Shown here in pieces: positions 49,519-62,345 of a DNA stretch of 64,000 nucleotides; position 1 is the first letter of the stretch, and every line of letters begins with the position of its first letter. The notes beneath the pieces are model-generated. The model saw nothing but the letters and a program-made list of their open reading frames with translations, was not told the origin of the DNA and searched no databases. A program made the translations under genes and the position numbers. Origin of the DNA: Solanum dulcamara (taxonomy: Eukaryota; Streptophyta; Magnoliopsida; Solanales; Solanaceae); contig NC_077239.1 of NCBI RefSeq assembly GCF_947179165.1, positions 66,315,134 to 66,379,133 of the forward strand. Direction: 5' to 3'.

Positions 49519-52500
49519 TGTGATGACCCTCAAGGTCATTTTCATCTTTCTCCAATATGTTCAGGATTTAAAGCTTTTCTGTAGCAACTCCAAGACATTT
49601 ATGACTTACTGGCACTAACAGTTTGGTGCCTGGTCGTTCGTATGGGTTTTATGCCTGGTTCCCTGTCTTGGAGCTCTTAGAGTTTGAGCGGTTGACTTCT
49701 ATCAAAAAGGCAGAAAAAGCGACCTCAAAACAAAATTTTGATAGTTCCATCAGCATTGGAATGGCCAAATTAGGCTAGTATTAAGGTCGGCATGAGCGCA
49801 ATCGGTGCGAGTTTGAGGCCATTTAGCATATAGCCTTTGACATTTGGCCTAAGGCTGACTTTGGTCAACATCCTTGGAAAATGTGCTTAGATTAAAATTA
49901 TGTTAGTTCAATTAGCTCTGGAATGTCGAGTTAGGTCTAGAATGACCTTTCGTTCGTGTCCCGAGGCTTCCGTTCTCATTTTAAGCCTCCTTGTAGAATT
50001 GGCAGAAATAGTACATGGGTGTGGGACCCATTTTTGTTAAGATAACCTCAGATGGAAATTGCGACTGCGTTATTGAGTCTGAAACATCGAATTTAGTGGG
50101 GTAGCATAGTTCATTTGCACGTACGGAATTTTGAACGTATATCGAGCACTTTGTCGAAGCTTTCTAAAGCTCAAGTTTGAGCTGGTGCTAGCACCATTGC
50201 TCATCGCGTTCACGATCCATAGGTGTCGCAATGCGAAGACCTGTCGCCTAGACCTTTACATTTGTGAGGCTGGTGGTTACGATCACGATGTACCATCTCA
50301 GTGGCCTTTGAGATCACGAGGACAAAGGCTGCGATCGCGATGCATTGTCTCGCCTGGTCGTTTAATTTAAGACCAGACGCGAACCAGCCCCAACCCTCAT
50401 TTTCCTTCTTCAATTTTTGGAGCTAGGGAGCTCCATTTTTGGCGATTCCAAGTCTGGTGAGTTACTATTGATCGTGGGTATGTGTTCAGAAAGTGTGTGA
50501 AGGGACGTTTTGAGGTAAATTCTGCCTCAAAGGGGCTACCCTAGCATAGATTTAAGATTTAATGGTGTTTTAATTATTGGACTGATTTAGGACATTTTGA
50601 GCATCAATTTGAGCCCCATTTTTGGGTACAATCTCAATAGTCTATTTAGAACCTTTTCATGGAGTCATTTTTGAGATTTTCATCGCGGGTCCTACAATTT
50701 TGTTTTAGACTCAATTTTGGGTCTGTCTCTAAAAAATACAATTTTAGTGTCAAAACATTCGTATTAATGAGGTGATCAATATTTTGATAGCGTGGAGTCA
50801 TTTAGAGTCATTTCGGAGTGAAAAACTAACGGAAAGTAAATTTAGGGCGCGTGTGTTCTGCTTTGAGGTAAGCTACAGTCTCCTATTCTTTAATAGGTAT
50901 TGTTTAGTATAATTTGCTTATGGTTTGGATTGTATGTGACGAGTTAGGCTTGACTCCTAAATTATTATCTCATTGTTCCGGTATGAGCCTTGGGCTAGTT
51001 TGCCTTTATGAGATTTCCCGTCTAGTTGGTAAGCTTATTAATTATGCCTAAGTTTGGCCTTGTTTAGCCTATTTTAGGTGACTTGATTGGTGTTATGGTG
51101 GTTGGCGGAATTGTTTTTCTTAGAATTTCTTTTTGGGATGAAACTTAGTTGATGTACCCGTTGTTGGCCGGACATTATGAGACTTAGTATCCTTCACTAT
51201 TATAGCACATATTTGGTAGCCTTGGTGTAGTGATTCTCACCTAGTAGGCTTGTGAATAATTATTGTCTGATCCATTTATGGATTTAGAGCTAGAATCCCT
51301 TATGCTTTCTTATCGTCGTTTAGCGGGGCTAGTTGTGGTTGTAATCTCGGGGTTGTATTTCCCAGATGGGTCTAGAGGTATTGATTGACTAGTTGAGTAA
51401 TTGTTTCCTCATTTTCTCCTCCTTGTTACCCAGTTAAGGTTGAGTTTCCTTTTGGGCCTTGTGATTGAATTAGAGGAGTAGAGTGGAGCTTTAGGCCTTT
51501 ATTTGAGGTCAGTTGCATTTGTTAGTCCTGTTTTTATGTTTTAGAGATTAAGGTGCTTGTGGGGTCATTATTGTATGTGATTGTGCATGTTGTTTGGGTG
51601 CTGGTAATGGCATGTATTACATTGGATCATTGTTTTCTCACGGATGTAATCGACCCCAGTTCATTCATTGGATCTTAGCATTGATTTGAGAAAGCTGGAT
51701 TGTAACCCAAACTATTTTATAATTATTTTTTAATGGGGGTTGTACTATCTTTACTACTACTATTTTCAGTGGACTAGAGGCATCAAGGATGCGCTCAATT
51801 TATGATATTGATTCGACGCATTGAGGATGCACTTATTTTATTATATTGATTCGAGGCATCGAAGATGCGCTCATTTTATGATATTGATTTGAGCAATCAA
51901 GGATGCGCATATTTGCAGATTGATATAAGACCTGGATCAGAACCAGGCGGTATGTAGGGGCGTTCCAGATCCCCCACGACGATTTTATAATGGTTCATGG
52001 GTCCAGGAACCCCATGGCGATTTCATAACGGCGAATGGTCCTACTTCCTACTAGAAACTGGAAGTCGGTGTATATATATTGGTATGAGTCACTTGGCACA
52101 GATTGTACTACTGGTTTTACTACATTGCTCTCATTCATATATGCATTGCCTATCACCGGTATAGTTTTTTGAATCTTTCAGCAGTATGGGATGTCGTACG
52201 GGTTTACCTGTTTCTAAGTGAACTTTCTAGGCACACATGGGGACAGGAGGTATTGACTTACTATTTGCGAACTTATGGCAGTATAAAGGGTGGTCCCTTA
52301 TTTGAAGGTAGTTATTGCCCTTATTCTTATTTATCTATGTTTTTGGTGCAGGGATTTAGTGATACGGTCCTTTGTGACTTTATGTGATATTTTTATTTAC
52401 TTCTGTTAGTAGGTTGTCACTTAGTTGTTCTCCTTCGTAGTGTGTTGTCGTGTTTAGGTCTTGGGTTGGCACCACCTAGTACGTCCTTGGTTTCCTTGCC

Positions 52501-53096
52501 TATTTCCTATCTTTTCTCCCCCTTTCTTATTTATGATATTCCTTATTGCAGGTTTTCGCATTATTCATGTTAGTTACTTGTGATATATACTCCTTGCTTA
52601 CATGTTCTTTATACTTGCTTTATCTTTGGAGCTCAGTCGGCTAATGCCTATTGAGTTCCACTTGCTGGTACTCATACTACACTTCTGCACCCTACAGATC
52701 ATAGTATGAGTTTTCACTACTAATTTAGATATCGTGCGGAACAGCTCTTGGCGATCGGAGTTGCCTATCTCCTTCTATTTTGGGTCTGGACTAGTCTTTG
52801 TTTGGTATTCGGAGACAATCTTTATTATTATTACTATCATTATGTATGTAAAAACCTTGTACTTTCTTATTTGGTCTAGTGGCTCGATCACCTACTGATA
52901 CCAGGTCTTGGGGGTTATCTTGTTATATTGTTCTCATTTTTCTTTTCTTGTTATTAATATTATTATTATTATTATTCGTGTTTTTTCTTCCACTTGTGAT
53001 GGTACATTGTCTATGGTTTCGGATTGTGGGGTTACACTTACCTACTGATGGGTTGATAGTAGGTGTCATCATGACTTGAGAAATCGGATCGTGACA
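49519..53096 (+). mobile_element. 3' LTR of element E
   Basis: 3578 bp, TGTGATGACCC to ggatcgtgaca. Same block order as LTRs E1 and E3 but clearly diverged from them. Contains decayed gcgatcgc words at 50196-50342 and the minisatellite at 51775-51915. Right flank is F-element LTR. Confidence 0.85.
51775..51915 (+). repeat. Minisatellite in the E 3' LTR
   Basis: Three to four copies of the gaggcatcgaagatgcgctc unit, with period about 45 bp. Confidence 0.85.
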
Positions 53097-53349
53097 CAAG
53101 ACTTCACTAAAATGGCCATAACTTTTTACTTTAAACTCCAAATAAGGCAAAATTAGTGTCATTGGTAATGAAGCTTTCAACTCAATTTTGTGCTAGAGGA
53201 TTAATGAGACTTTAAAACATCTCCAAACCTATTCCTGCACAAACAAAATGTCCTTAACGCCTATTCACAATTAAGAATTTCCCCATACGACCCTATAGGT
53301 ATATTAAGAATGGTTCGAGTTTTAGCTTAGAAATTTTAGGAGTGCTACA
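53097..53349 (-). mobile_element. First part of the F-element 3' LTR
   Basis: Begins TGTAGCACTCC at 53349 on the minus strand and aligns with about 57293-56935 of the F 5' LTR. It stops at the end of element E and continues at 38940. Confidence 0.82.
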
Positions 53350-54893
53350 ATATCCATCCTTGGGAAAATTCGTCCTCGAATGAAACTCAAACTAACTTGG
53401 ATAGGCTATAAAAAGAGGACTATCAACCCAACATGAATGCAATGACATGTTTAAAATACGTAAACCATAAGACTTTTAACTTAACATAAAATATAGCTTA
53501 AAATTAACTTCATGAACATGCATGCATGTGAAAGACATGAAAAAACTAAAATGTAGGAATTCGTAAGAGTAGACATGAGGAACTAACACTTTAATTAACA
53601 TTGAAACTCAACTACTCAGGTTCTAAAGTCAATCAGGGCATAACGAACATGAAGCCAATCCATACCAATCATAACACGAAATCAAAAACTCATAACATAC
53701 TTGATGAGGTACCTTATCGGGTCAGATGACCTGAAGAAGGGTAGGGCTGAGTTCGATGGCAACTATCCTCATCATTTTTAGCAACAAAAGGGTGATCCAT
53801 CATCTTATGACCCATCTTACCACAATCAAAACATACACCCGAATCGGCTAGACAATCTCCTAAGTGGTTCCTCCTACACTTCTAACATGCGGGGAAAGTC
53901 TGACTACTAGAACCGTCGCTTTGATGCTTAGGATCTGGCACCCTGTCCTTGCTGAACTTAGACACCATATCACTATCAAAAGATGGGCCACCATTGGCTC
54001 GAGCTCTCTTGGACCCTGTTAGACCTCTCTTTCAACTTCTATGCCTCTGTTTGCTCGACATGTGTCATGATCCTAGAGATGTCCATCTCCTTGATCAACA
54101 TGGCAGTTTTGCACTCATACAAGATCTAGGGTCGGCAACCATGAATGGAGCATACTTTGACAATTGTGTGAACCTCAATGAATATTCCCTCACACTCAAG
54201 TTCCCTTGCTTCGAGTTGATGAATTCTTGAAGTTTAGCTTTCATCAACTCCAAAGGAAAGAAATGGTCTAGAAAGGTATCCTTGAACTCCTCCCAATCAA
54301 CGGAACCTGCATCCCTAGCTCTCTCACCCTTCCATTGACTAGACCAAATTTGAGCGACTCCCTTTAATTGGTAAGCAGCTAAATCCTCCTTCTACCGATA
54401 TCACCCATATAATATAAACATTCTTTTGAATCCCTTCAATAAATTCTTGGGATCTTCATCCAACTTGGACCCATGAAACTCCGGTGGATTCACCCTAGTA
54501 AAGTGATATTTGAGTTCACGGGAGCAACTACTTCCCTATTAACTTCTGCCACCATAGCTTGGGCAAGCACTTGAAATGCGACCCAAAATTTGGCATGAGT
54601 CACTTGCTCATTCAAAGAATCATTTGGAGCTTGTTGCTCTTCTCCAACATTCCTTCTCATGGAAGCTCTTCATGGAGGCATGATTCTATAATTGCAAATA
54701 AAGAGCGTTAAAGGAAGATACCTTAGAGTCCAAACTCTATAGCACGATGAGATCATGAAAGAAGTAATATTTTTCCTAAAATGCCTCATAGCCTCCTATT
54801 CATAGGAGTGGCGCATTTTACACCGATGAAAAAGACTCTACTAGACGCGGCATGTTAGACTCCCTAGGAAACTTGAGCCTTGTGCTCCAAGTT
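53350..54893 (-). pseudogene. Internal region of element F: decayed gag, pol deleted
   Basis: Read on the minus strand from 54893. The primer site is damaged (aacttggagcacaagg where G has aacttggtatcagagcacag: six bases lost). Gag is recognisable as YQLKGVAQIWSSQWKGERA, FLDHFFPLELMKAKLQEF and a knuckle CFDCGKMGHKMMDH lacking the last Cys, between about 54682 and 53800. A fragment of the protease tail (VMIGMDWLHVRYA) follows near 53690-53630, and then comes the 3' end with gaggacgaattttcccaagg before the LTR. RT, RNase H, integrase and chromodomain are absent, so F is a deletion derivative. The plus-strand frame at 53949-54230 is a shadow. Confidence 0.8.
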
Positions 54894-55619
54894 TATCACA
54901 ACCCAAGTTGGGCCTTAAGCGCAATACGACGATCGAAATCCCGAAGTACCCCAACCAAGCCTCTTAGAATATTATTAAAAAGCATACAAAAGGTAAATAA
55001 GCAAAATAAACTAAAGCATATACACGAAAATATAGTCTCAAAATAGAGCATGTCACAAAATACGAAATGGAAGGACACATAGACTATAAACATCCAACAT
55101 GCCTCTACTAGTCTAGATGGAGGCATAAGACAAGATCCTAGCTCACCCAAAATACGAAAGTAAAAGTCATAAGGAACAATAAAAATATAAGTGTTTTGTC
55201 CTCGAAGCATGAGGACTCACCAACAAAAGAAATATACTAAATCTCTAGCCACGAGTGGAATGTGCATGATCGTCTGATCCTATATTATGATATAATGTAG
55301 GTAAAAAGTATGCTTTAGTACATGGAATATACTAAGTATGTGAGAAGTATGCAATGCATGACATAAACATGATAGTACACTAACCAAGCTTAAAACATAG
55401 TAAAAATCCTTTTAAAAACATCATAAGCCATAAGGCATGGTCAATGCATAGCTCATAAGCAAACCATAAGAAAGGGCATGAGGTAATCATGTCATGGGAT
55501 TTTGTGGGAGAGACCATCAACCGATATATAACCATATGAGCTATAACATGGAGTCTGATGTATTGCCCCATCGAAAAGGGCACAATATATCTTGCCAGGA
55601 TATAAAGGCATTATCATCA

Positions 55620-55740
55620 TTAGAATCGGGTACTCGCCTCTAGTTCTTAGACTGGATACTCATCTCTAGTCTTTGAGATTTGCTACTCGCCTCTAATCTA
55701 CTTGAGATTGGGTGCTCGCCTCTTATCTCCTTTAATTTTA
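55620..55740. repeat. Minisatellite in LTR F (gggtactcgcctctagt unit)
   Basis: Four copies spaced about 30-35 bp. Confidence 0.8.
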
Positions 55741-56689
55741 TGGTGGCGCATACTTATGGGACATGGGTAATCACCACTAGACCACTCGGTGCTAATTACA
55801 ACTCCCAACGGAATGTCATTTATAATACAAATATATCATAGGAATAGCTCATGAAATACATTAGGAAAGGCAATAATGTATACCAATCTACATCATAAAA
55901 TAATTATCGTAAATCATAAACTTATCATAAATCATAGTTCATCAAACTTATTTATAGGAATAGCTCATTATCATGCGTTCTTGTAATGTGGGCGTAGGAC
56001 TTCCATCATTAAGAATCATTTTTCATAAAGAGTATCACTAGGATCTCACATCACCTTATTACTAACTTGATTGAAACATCATAAAACATCATTTAAAATC
56101 TTTCATGAGTCATTCATAAACCTTGAAAAATCATTCATAAAGCTCTCATTGAAATTCATGATCATAATTCATTGAAAACATACTTGAAACTAGCTTAGCA
56201 TGGGTCATTAAAATTCATCTTGAAATCATGCAACATAATGTGAATTATGCATAACTAAGCAATATCATAGAATATATCATAATTAAGAAGACCAAATGCA
56301 AAATCATGAAATTAGAGCTTTTAGAAGAATAATTCATAAGAGATTTTGAGAGAAAACTTGGAATTCCCTGGGTGAAAGGGGCCCATGAATGAATTTCCAC
56401 ATACCTTGGTAATTCAAAGCCCTAAGTGTAAGATTCTAGCAATAGAGACTTGATCTTGACTTTGAAACCCTAACTTGACTTAAGGAAGAAGAAAGATCTT
56501 TAGAGAGAAATTCTTAGAGAGATGATTTTTCTGATAGGTGTTTGAAAGAGAATGAAGTTAAAGAAGTTTTTGGGTATTTATAAGTTATGGGGGAAGGGCC
56601 TAAAAAGGTTCAACTATTAATACGAAAGAGTTGGTAAAGTCCAAAACACCCTTAAGTAAATAACTAAACCAACCCTTGGATGGAGGATC

Positions 56690-56915
56690 CACCACGGACA
56701 GTGAACCCCACTACGACCCATGGGGAGGGTTGTGGTGATGAAGGCTCAGATCTGGGTTGGAGGGTGACTTCCACGGTGGCCACCATGGCTCATGGTACCC
56801 ACCACGTGTCGTGGTCCTCACCCATGATCCAACTCGCACTAGAATGGACCATGATGCCTTTTTCACAACCCGTATTCATCTTCACGGCCCGTGAAGGGCG
56901 GTCGTGAACATGTGA
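56690..56915. repeat. Inverted-repeat words (CCACCACGNNTCGTGG) in U3 of LTR F
   Basis: Includes caccacgtgtcgtggtc at about 56800, ggccaccatggctcatggta and cacggcccgtgaag. Each pairs with itself through cacg/cgtg arms. The 3' LTR fragment has the related ccaccacggctcgtggta at 38891. Confidence 0.8.
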
Positions 56916-57293
56916 TTACCTGACAGGGCTTCACGAAAATGGTCATAATCTTTTACTCCAAACTCCAAATAAGGCAAAATTGATAGCATTGGAAAGAAAA
57001 CTCAGAGACCTTTAACTTAATAGGTCATAGGCTACCTAATTGTATATATTCTAGTAGATATGATCATTTGAAATTGACCCATGTAAAATTTTATATCAAA
57101 ACTCAATCGGTAAGGAAACTTTCAACTCAACTTTGTACTGGAGGATTATTAAGACCTTAAAATATCTCCAAATCTATTCCACACTAAAGAATTGACCTTA
57201 ATACCTATGCACAATTAAGAATTACCTCGTCCGACCCTATAGATATATGAAGAATGGTTCGGATTTTAGCATAGAAATTTTTGGGATGTTACA

Positions 57294-59164
57294 GTACATG
57301 TGCTACTACATGTAATCTCATACCAATTTTGATTTGATAGTGTTCTCATAACCACATTTTAGCTATAATTGGAGGCATACAACTTTGTTAAACCAACCAG
57401 TATTATCAACATAATTTTATAGTTTGGAATTGTGCTTTTAATTTAATAATTTGAGCAAATAACTTTACAAAAATCTATTTGTAAGTTGATAGCAAAGCAC
57501 ATGTGACCATTCCATGGATATAACTATTAAATCATATAGTTGCAAAACGGTCCACATGGCATGTGAACGAGCCCATATTCACATTTTTATATTCCAAAAT
57601 TTTAGGGGAATACAATCACAACCTTAATGATCATTTCATTATGATAACAAGCAACACAAGAGAATTCTTGAAGAATCTTTTATTTCTTCAACATATAGCC
57701 ACATAAATTCTCAGTTACTTTTGCATCACAATTCAACCGAAATGGCCAACTGGTCATGTTAACTGATCTTTGTTTCAGTAAACTTCTAGTTTGTGACTGC
57801 ATCACCATGTCCATTTTTGTGTTCAACAAATAAGAGGAAAAGACTGGTAACCTTTTACATAAATATTTTTAACCCGCTTCGATTGTAGTAATCTGAAGAT
57901 GTTAAATCTTTCCATAATTTATAGTCTCAATTATAATGATTTTTTCAATTCTTCCAAAACTTAAAAAGTTTATTTTGAGATTTACTACAACCTCATATTA
58001 TTCCTTAAATAGTAACACAGCTCTTTTGGAGCTTACAATTAATTTTGTGTAATATCACATATTTCATGACACCATCCGTATGGTAAACATTTCCTTAAAG
58101 GAGAAAAATATATTATTGTTGTCATGGTCAAAATTATTACAATCAAGACATGTTTCTTGCTTTAGTTTTGTTGTGTCATATGCACACAACTAATGACAAA
58201 TTTGTGTTGCCACACAATTATATTATTTTGGTCATAACTACAATCTTTATAGGCAAGAATTATTTCTTTATTTTGTTCTTTCGGTAGTTCATATTTAAAC
58301 ATATCATAATATTTATGATGAACGAAAGTACACAACCAATGACCGTTCATTCTAAAATACAATTTATTTATTTTTCTCAAACCTCTCATAGAGGTGAGTT
58401 GTGACATTTATCCAATCATACATGAGTATGTCCTTATTCATATAAGTGCGGGTTAGGCCATAATTTTTATGGGTATTGAACCCAATATTTTATCATCATA
58501 GTGCATTGGTACTTTAACTCAATGTCTTACTCATACAAAAATGTATTAGGGCATAATTTGTTAGGACTTGAACCCAACATTTTATTATAATCACAATGCA
58601 TGAGAACTGAATCTGATGTCTTATTTTTTTGGTGCAGTGAAATTTGAAACCACTGTCCTACCCTCAACATCAACAACATAATATGCCAAAGTGCAATAAG
58701 ACTCATCCTTGAGCCTTTTAAAAATACTATCACTTTATAATTATATGAACAAGGAAAAGTTGCAACGAAAATCTTGAACTAACATGCTTGGACACTAACA
58801 TAACAAACGTTATTGTTACTATCTTTTAGTGATTTTTTTTCAAACCTTAAATACTATTACACTGACATTAATCAAGGTGAAAGAAAAGTAGCACAGTGTT
58901 CAAGGGTAATTTTGCAAGACTATCAGAAAACAGTCTTAAAATAAAAAGACCATGAAATATCGACATTCACAAATAATAATTGCATAAATAACCAATGATA
59001 GATTAGAAAAATTAATAAAAGCACATTGGGTTTTTTCAAGATGTCTATTACTAATTACCTGTATTTGTGATACTGACGTCTCATAATCATGATACTTACC
59101 GATATCATTTAGTTCAAAATTTTGGAGGAGGGATTGACTTAAAATGAAAACACTTATGCTGATA
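57294..59164. other. Intergenic AT-rich DNA, no genes recognised
   Basis: Short frames at 58162-58733 (minus) have no known motif. 58440-58640 holds a degenerate direct repeat around gaacccaa(ca/ta)ttttat. Confidence 0.5.
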
Positions 59165-59455
59165 ATGTATTGTAAATCAAGCTCAGAATAATATAATTAT
59201 AAAGAGAAGAAGGCAAAATATATAGATGAAGGAGAAATTTTTTCTTCTATTCAAGTCTAATATAATAGCGAATGACAATCTTATTTATAGATTGAGAAAT
59301 CATTTTTAAAGTCACTATATTAAATACCCAATTAATAAATACATTTTTATCCAAAATGGTTCATAAAATCCTGAGAATATGTATACATGAATGTAAGAGA
59401 TTTATGTAGTAACTAAATGGACAATCCATGCATTTAATGTATTTATAACAAAACC
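59165..59455. mobile_element. Copia LTR fragment, copy of 36650-36935
   Basis: The stretch from tgtaaatcaagctcagaata to ccatgcatttaatgtattta is nearly the same as 36650-36920 next to the copia pol remnant; probably a solo or truncated LTR of that element. Confidence 0.65.
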
Positions 59456-59929
59456 GAAGAAATATATGTCATCATTTTTATTTGTTAAAATGGGAAGTGT
59501 TTGTACTGCTTATTTTTTATATATATTTTATTTTATGTCTCACACATTCAATGCCCCTTCCCCTCAAATCCAAAAAAATATTAAAAGAACAAGAACAAAA
59601 CTGCCCCATTTTGTATAGTTCAAAAGTAAAAATAGCTTCTTTTTTTTCTATTGTGGAGCAACCATTAATAAGAAGGGTATCCTAAAGGGAAAATTTACCT
59701 CATATGTATTTAAGACACTATATTACCTCTTATAAATATACTGATCAATAATTAGTAATAGAATAGAATTATTAGTGATGACAAATTAGAAATAATTAAT
59801 TTTAATTTAATTTTTTCAATTATGCATAAATTTGATTTTTTTTTAAAAAGTCCTTTTATGGAGCAGTTACCGATGCATCTCAAATTGGAACTCTTCCTCT
59901 TCTTATTCACTTCTTCTCAAAAAGGTAAA

Positions 59930-60640
59930 AATATCATAGTTTGATCTCCCGATTATCACTCAAAATATACCCAAAATCTTTTTCAAAGATTTCTTAGCAT
60001 TCTGTTCATATTTATGCATCTTTAATTCTTGTTCAACTGAAGTGATTTTGATTTTACTATTCTGTTCGTTATTCAATCACAAAATATGACTGAAAATCAA
60101 AATCGAACTTTACTCATCGTAAAAGCCCTACATTTGATACTAATCAAGATTTGAGTGATGCTCCTACCTTCAATTTGCTCACACAAACTCCATCGAAGGA
60201 TCATAAGAAGAGCGAGGAAAGTGATGAGGTTCCCATTGATCATCAATACACCTAGAAAGAGTCCGAGATTTGTAGAGGATGTATCTAATTTTGAAATAGA
60301 ACCTCCAAATTTTAATATTTTGACTCAAATTCCGCCGTCCAAGAGGAATGCAACTCCCACAAATAAGAGTGTCACCCCTCCCAATAAAACACAAAATCCA
60401 GTGAAGCAGAAGAAACAAGAATCAAAGAAAACTCCTCCAAATCGAAAGGGGCAAAAGAGAAAAGGGAAAATGATGGAACCTCCGTCTTCTGAATATTCAG
60501 AATTCGATCCAAATTTTAATGGTCGAAGAAAAAAATGTGGACATTGGTGAATTTTCGAAACCATCAAAAAAAAAGAGCAACATTGAAAAATGTTTCAAAA
60601 ATCTCCAAGTTTAACAAGGACAAAAATGTTGCGACTTGTG
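59930..60640 (+). pseudogene. Decayed Lys/Pro-rich reading frame, possibly of a Mutator-like element
   Basis: Reading starts near MTENQNRTLLIVKA (60086), shifts to DAPTFNLLTQTPSKDHKK, then, after another shift, to PRKSPRFVEDV, NFNILTQIPPSKRN and a Lys-rich PSNRKGQKRKGK-like tail; the longest open piece is 60155-60550. The end at aaatgttgcgacttgtgaag/gta could be a splice donor. Proteins with this Pro/Lys-rich start are, in my recollection, common in Solanaceae Mutator-like elements that carry Ulp1-type protease genes, but no protease or transposase domain is visible here, so the label is weak. Confidence 0.35.
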
Positions 60641-60779
60641 AAGGTATTTTTTTATTAAATTATTTTTTCAATTATTCAATTCTTATTTCATTTAATGTTT
60701 ATATAGATATGAAATTGTCATAATTTTGATAAGAATTTGTTATACTTAAGGATTGACAGTTATTTTTTGGTTTTGACAT

Positions 60780-62345
60780 GAAAATGATATACTTTTGATA
60801 TACTGAGGTTTATTGTTAACTTGTGTTGTCAGGTGGCATAAAATTTATATGAAATTGGTATGATATAGTTTATGTAATGTGTTATACTGGTATCCAATTA
60901 TTAGAATGAGTATATTTTTTGGCATGAAAATTGTATATTGTGAAATTGGTATGAATTTGTTGTAATATGTATATACATTGGCGTGAAATTGATATAAATT
61001 TGGTGTGAAATTTGTCATAGTTGAATGGAATTGTTTCCTGACTGAAGAAGCAAGTACGTTGATGGAGCATTTAGTGAAGGCAAAGAAATTGCACTATTGC
61101 TAACAAATTTGGTGGACCACGTATAGAAAAAGAACATGGGTGGATATTATCAATTATCCTACTCCAAGATCAAAAAAATAAGTTGACAAATAGATGATTG
61201 TCTTAGACTTTAATTACATGTTTTGATTTTAAGATGATGTATATTTTTTGCTTTAGTTTTTGACAATATATACTTTTTGGAATCAAAAGTATGTTTTATG
61301 TTCAATATAAAAGCATGCATTGTGACTTATTTTTTTCATTGGATACTAGTTGGATACCAATTGCATACAATGTTAGTCTTAATTTTTGAAGTTGGATACC
61401 ACTTGGATATCAGTAGTAACCAGTTTTAGATTGAGCTATTACTTTTGAAAAATACTACATAAACAAAGTAGGAAGAATTAAATATTTTCAAATTCTATTT
61501 AGATATTAGTTGCATACATTGTTACACTTAAGTTTTCCAAATGGATACCAAATTGGATATAACATTAACTAGTTTTAGCTTGGCTTATTTAGTTGAAATC
61601 TTAATTATATGTTGTATTTTTCAACTGGATACCAATTAGATATCAATTGCATACATGGTTAGACTTGATATTTTCAATGGTATACCAGTTGGATATCAAT
61701 TGCATACATTGATGGACTTAATTTTCTCAGTAGATACCAATTGGATACCATGTAGATACCAAATGGTTACCAGCAGTAGCCGACTTTAATTCTTGACTCT
61801 ATATTTGAAAAATACTGCATACACAAAGGAATAAGTAGTACACATAATTAATGTTCTGAAATCAGAATTCATTAAGTTAAACGATCGAAAAAATCAAGAT
61901 ATGTGTTTGTCACAATTAAACAACTAAATTAAAATTAAAATAAATTATAACTATTTTTTAGTAGGGGTAATTTGAACATGTCTTCCTGTTGTGTCCTTCC
62001 GACAACATGTGTTGCACGTAACTTTAGAGCTCTTGAATTTCACATCAGCAAACTCCTTCCAACGTTCATGTTGTGGTCTCCCTACCTTTCTCTTAAAATC
62101 AGGCAACAACAATTTAGGTTCCGATATATAACTTGGTATATTCCACGTACTCTTAAAATTGCATATGCATCTTTAAAAATTTTTGTAATATAAATAGTAT
62201 ACCAATTGCATACAAGTCTTTTGCCATTATCCATATCAATTTCATATCATTATTGTGCAAAATTCTATATTAATTTCATGCCAAAATTAAACACTAATTC
62301 ATACCAGATTCATACCAAAAGAATACCAATTTCATACCAATTATA
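60780..62345. repeat. Dispersed arrays of a TTGGATACCAATTG-type word
   Basis: Between 61335 and 61790 at least eight copies of ggatacca/ttggatatcaattgcatac variants occur every 50-80 bp; 60780-61000 has the same theme as gaaattggtatga, and 62190-62345 has ataccaatt words in the other sense. No coding content. Confidence 0.7.

Larger units (their letters stand above)
38941..53096 (+). mobile_element. Non-autonomous gypsy element E, 5' LTR interrupted by element G
   Basis: Plus-strand element made of a 5' LTR in two pieces (38941-39650 and 43526-46152), an internal region with primer site and gag remnant (46153-49518), and a 3' LTR (49519-53096). The internal region is only about 3.4 kb and no protease, RT or integrase was recognised in it, so E probably relied on enzymes of a relative such as copy E1, which has pol. 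Its left edge lacks the first ~225 bp of the LTR. Confidence 0.8.
54894..57293 (-). mobile_element. 5' LTR of element F
   Basis: 2400 bp, TGTAACATCCC at 57293 to ggttgtgata at 54894 (gtgaca expected). Contains cacgg/ccgtg words at 56690-56915 and four copies of a gggtactcgcctctag unit at 55620-55740. The end facing the internal region is close to that of element A, and both share the atgtaggcaaaa and tactaagtatgtgag blocks. Confidence 0.87.
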
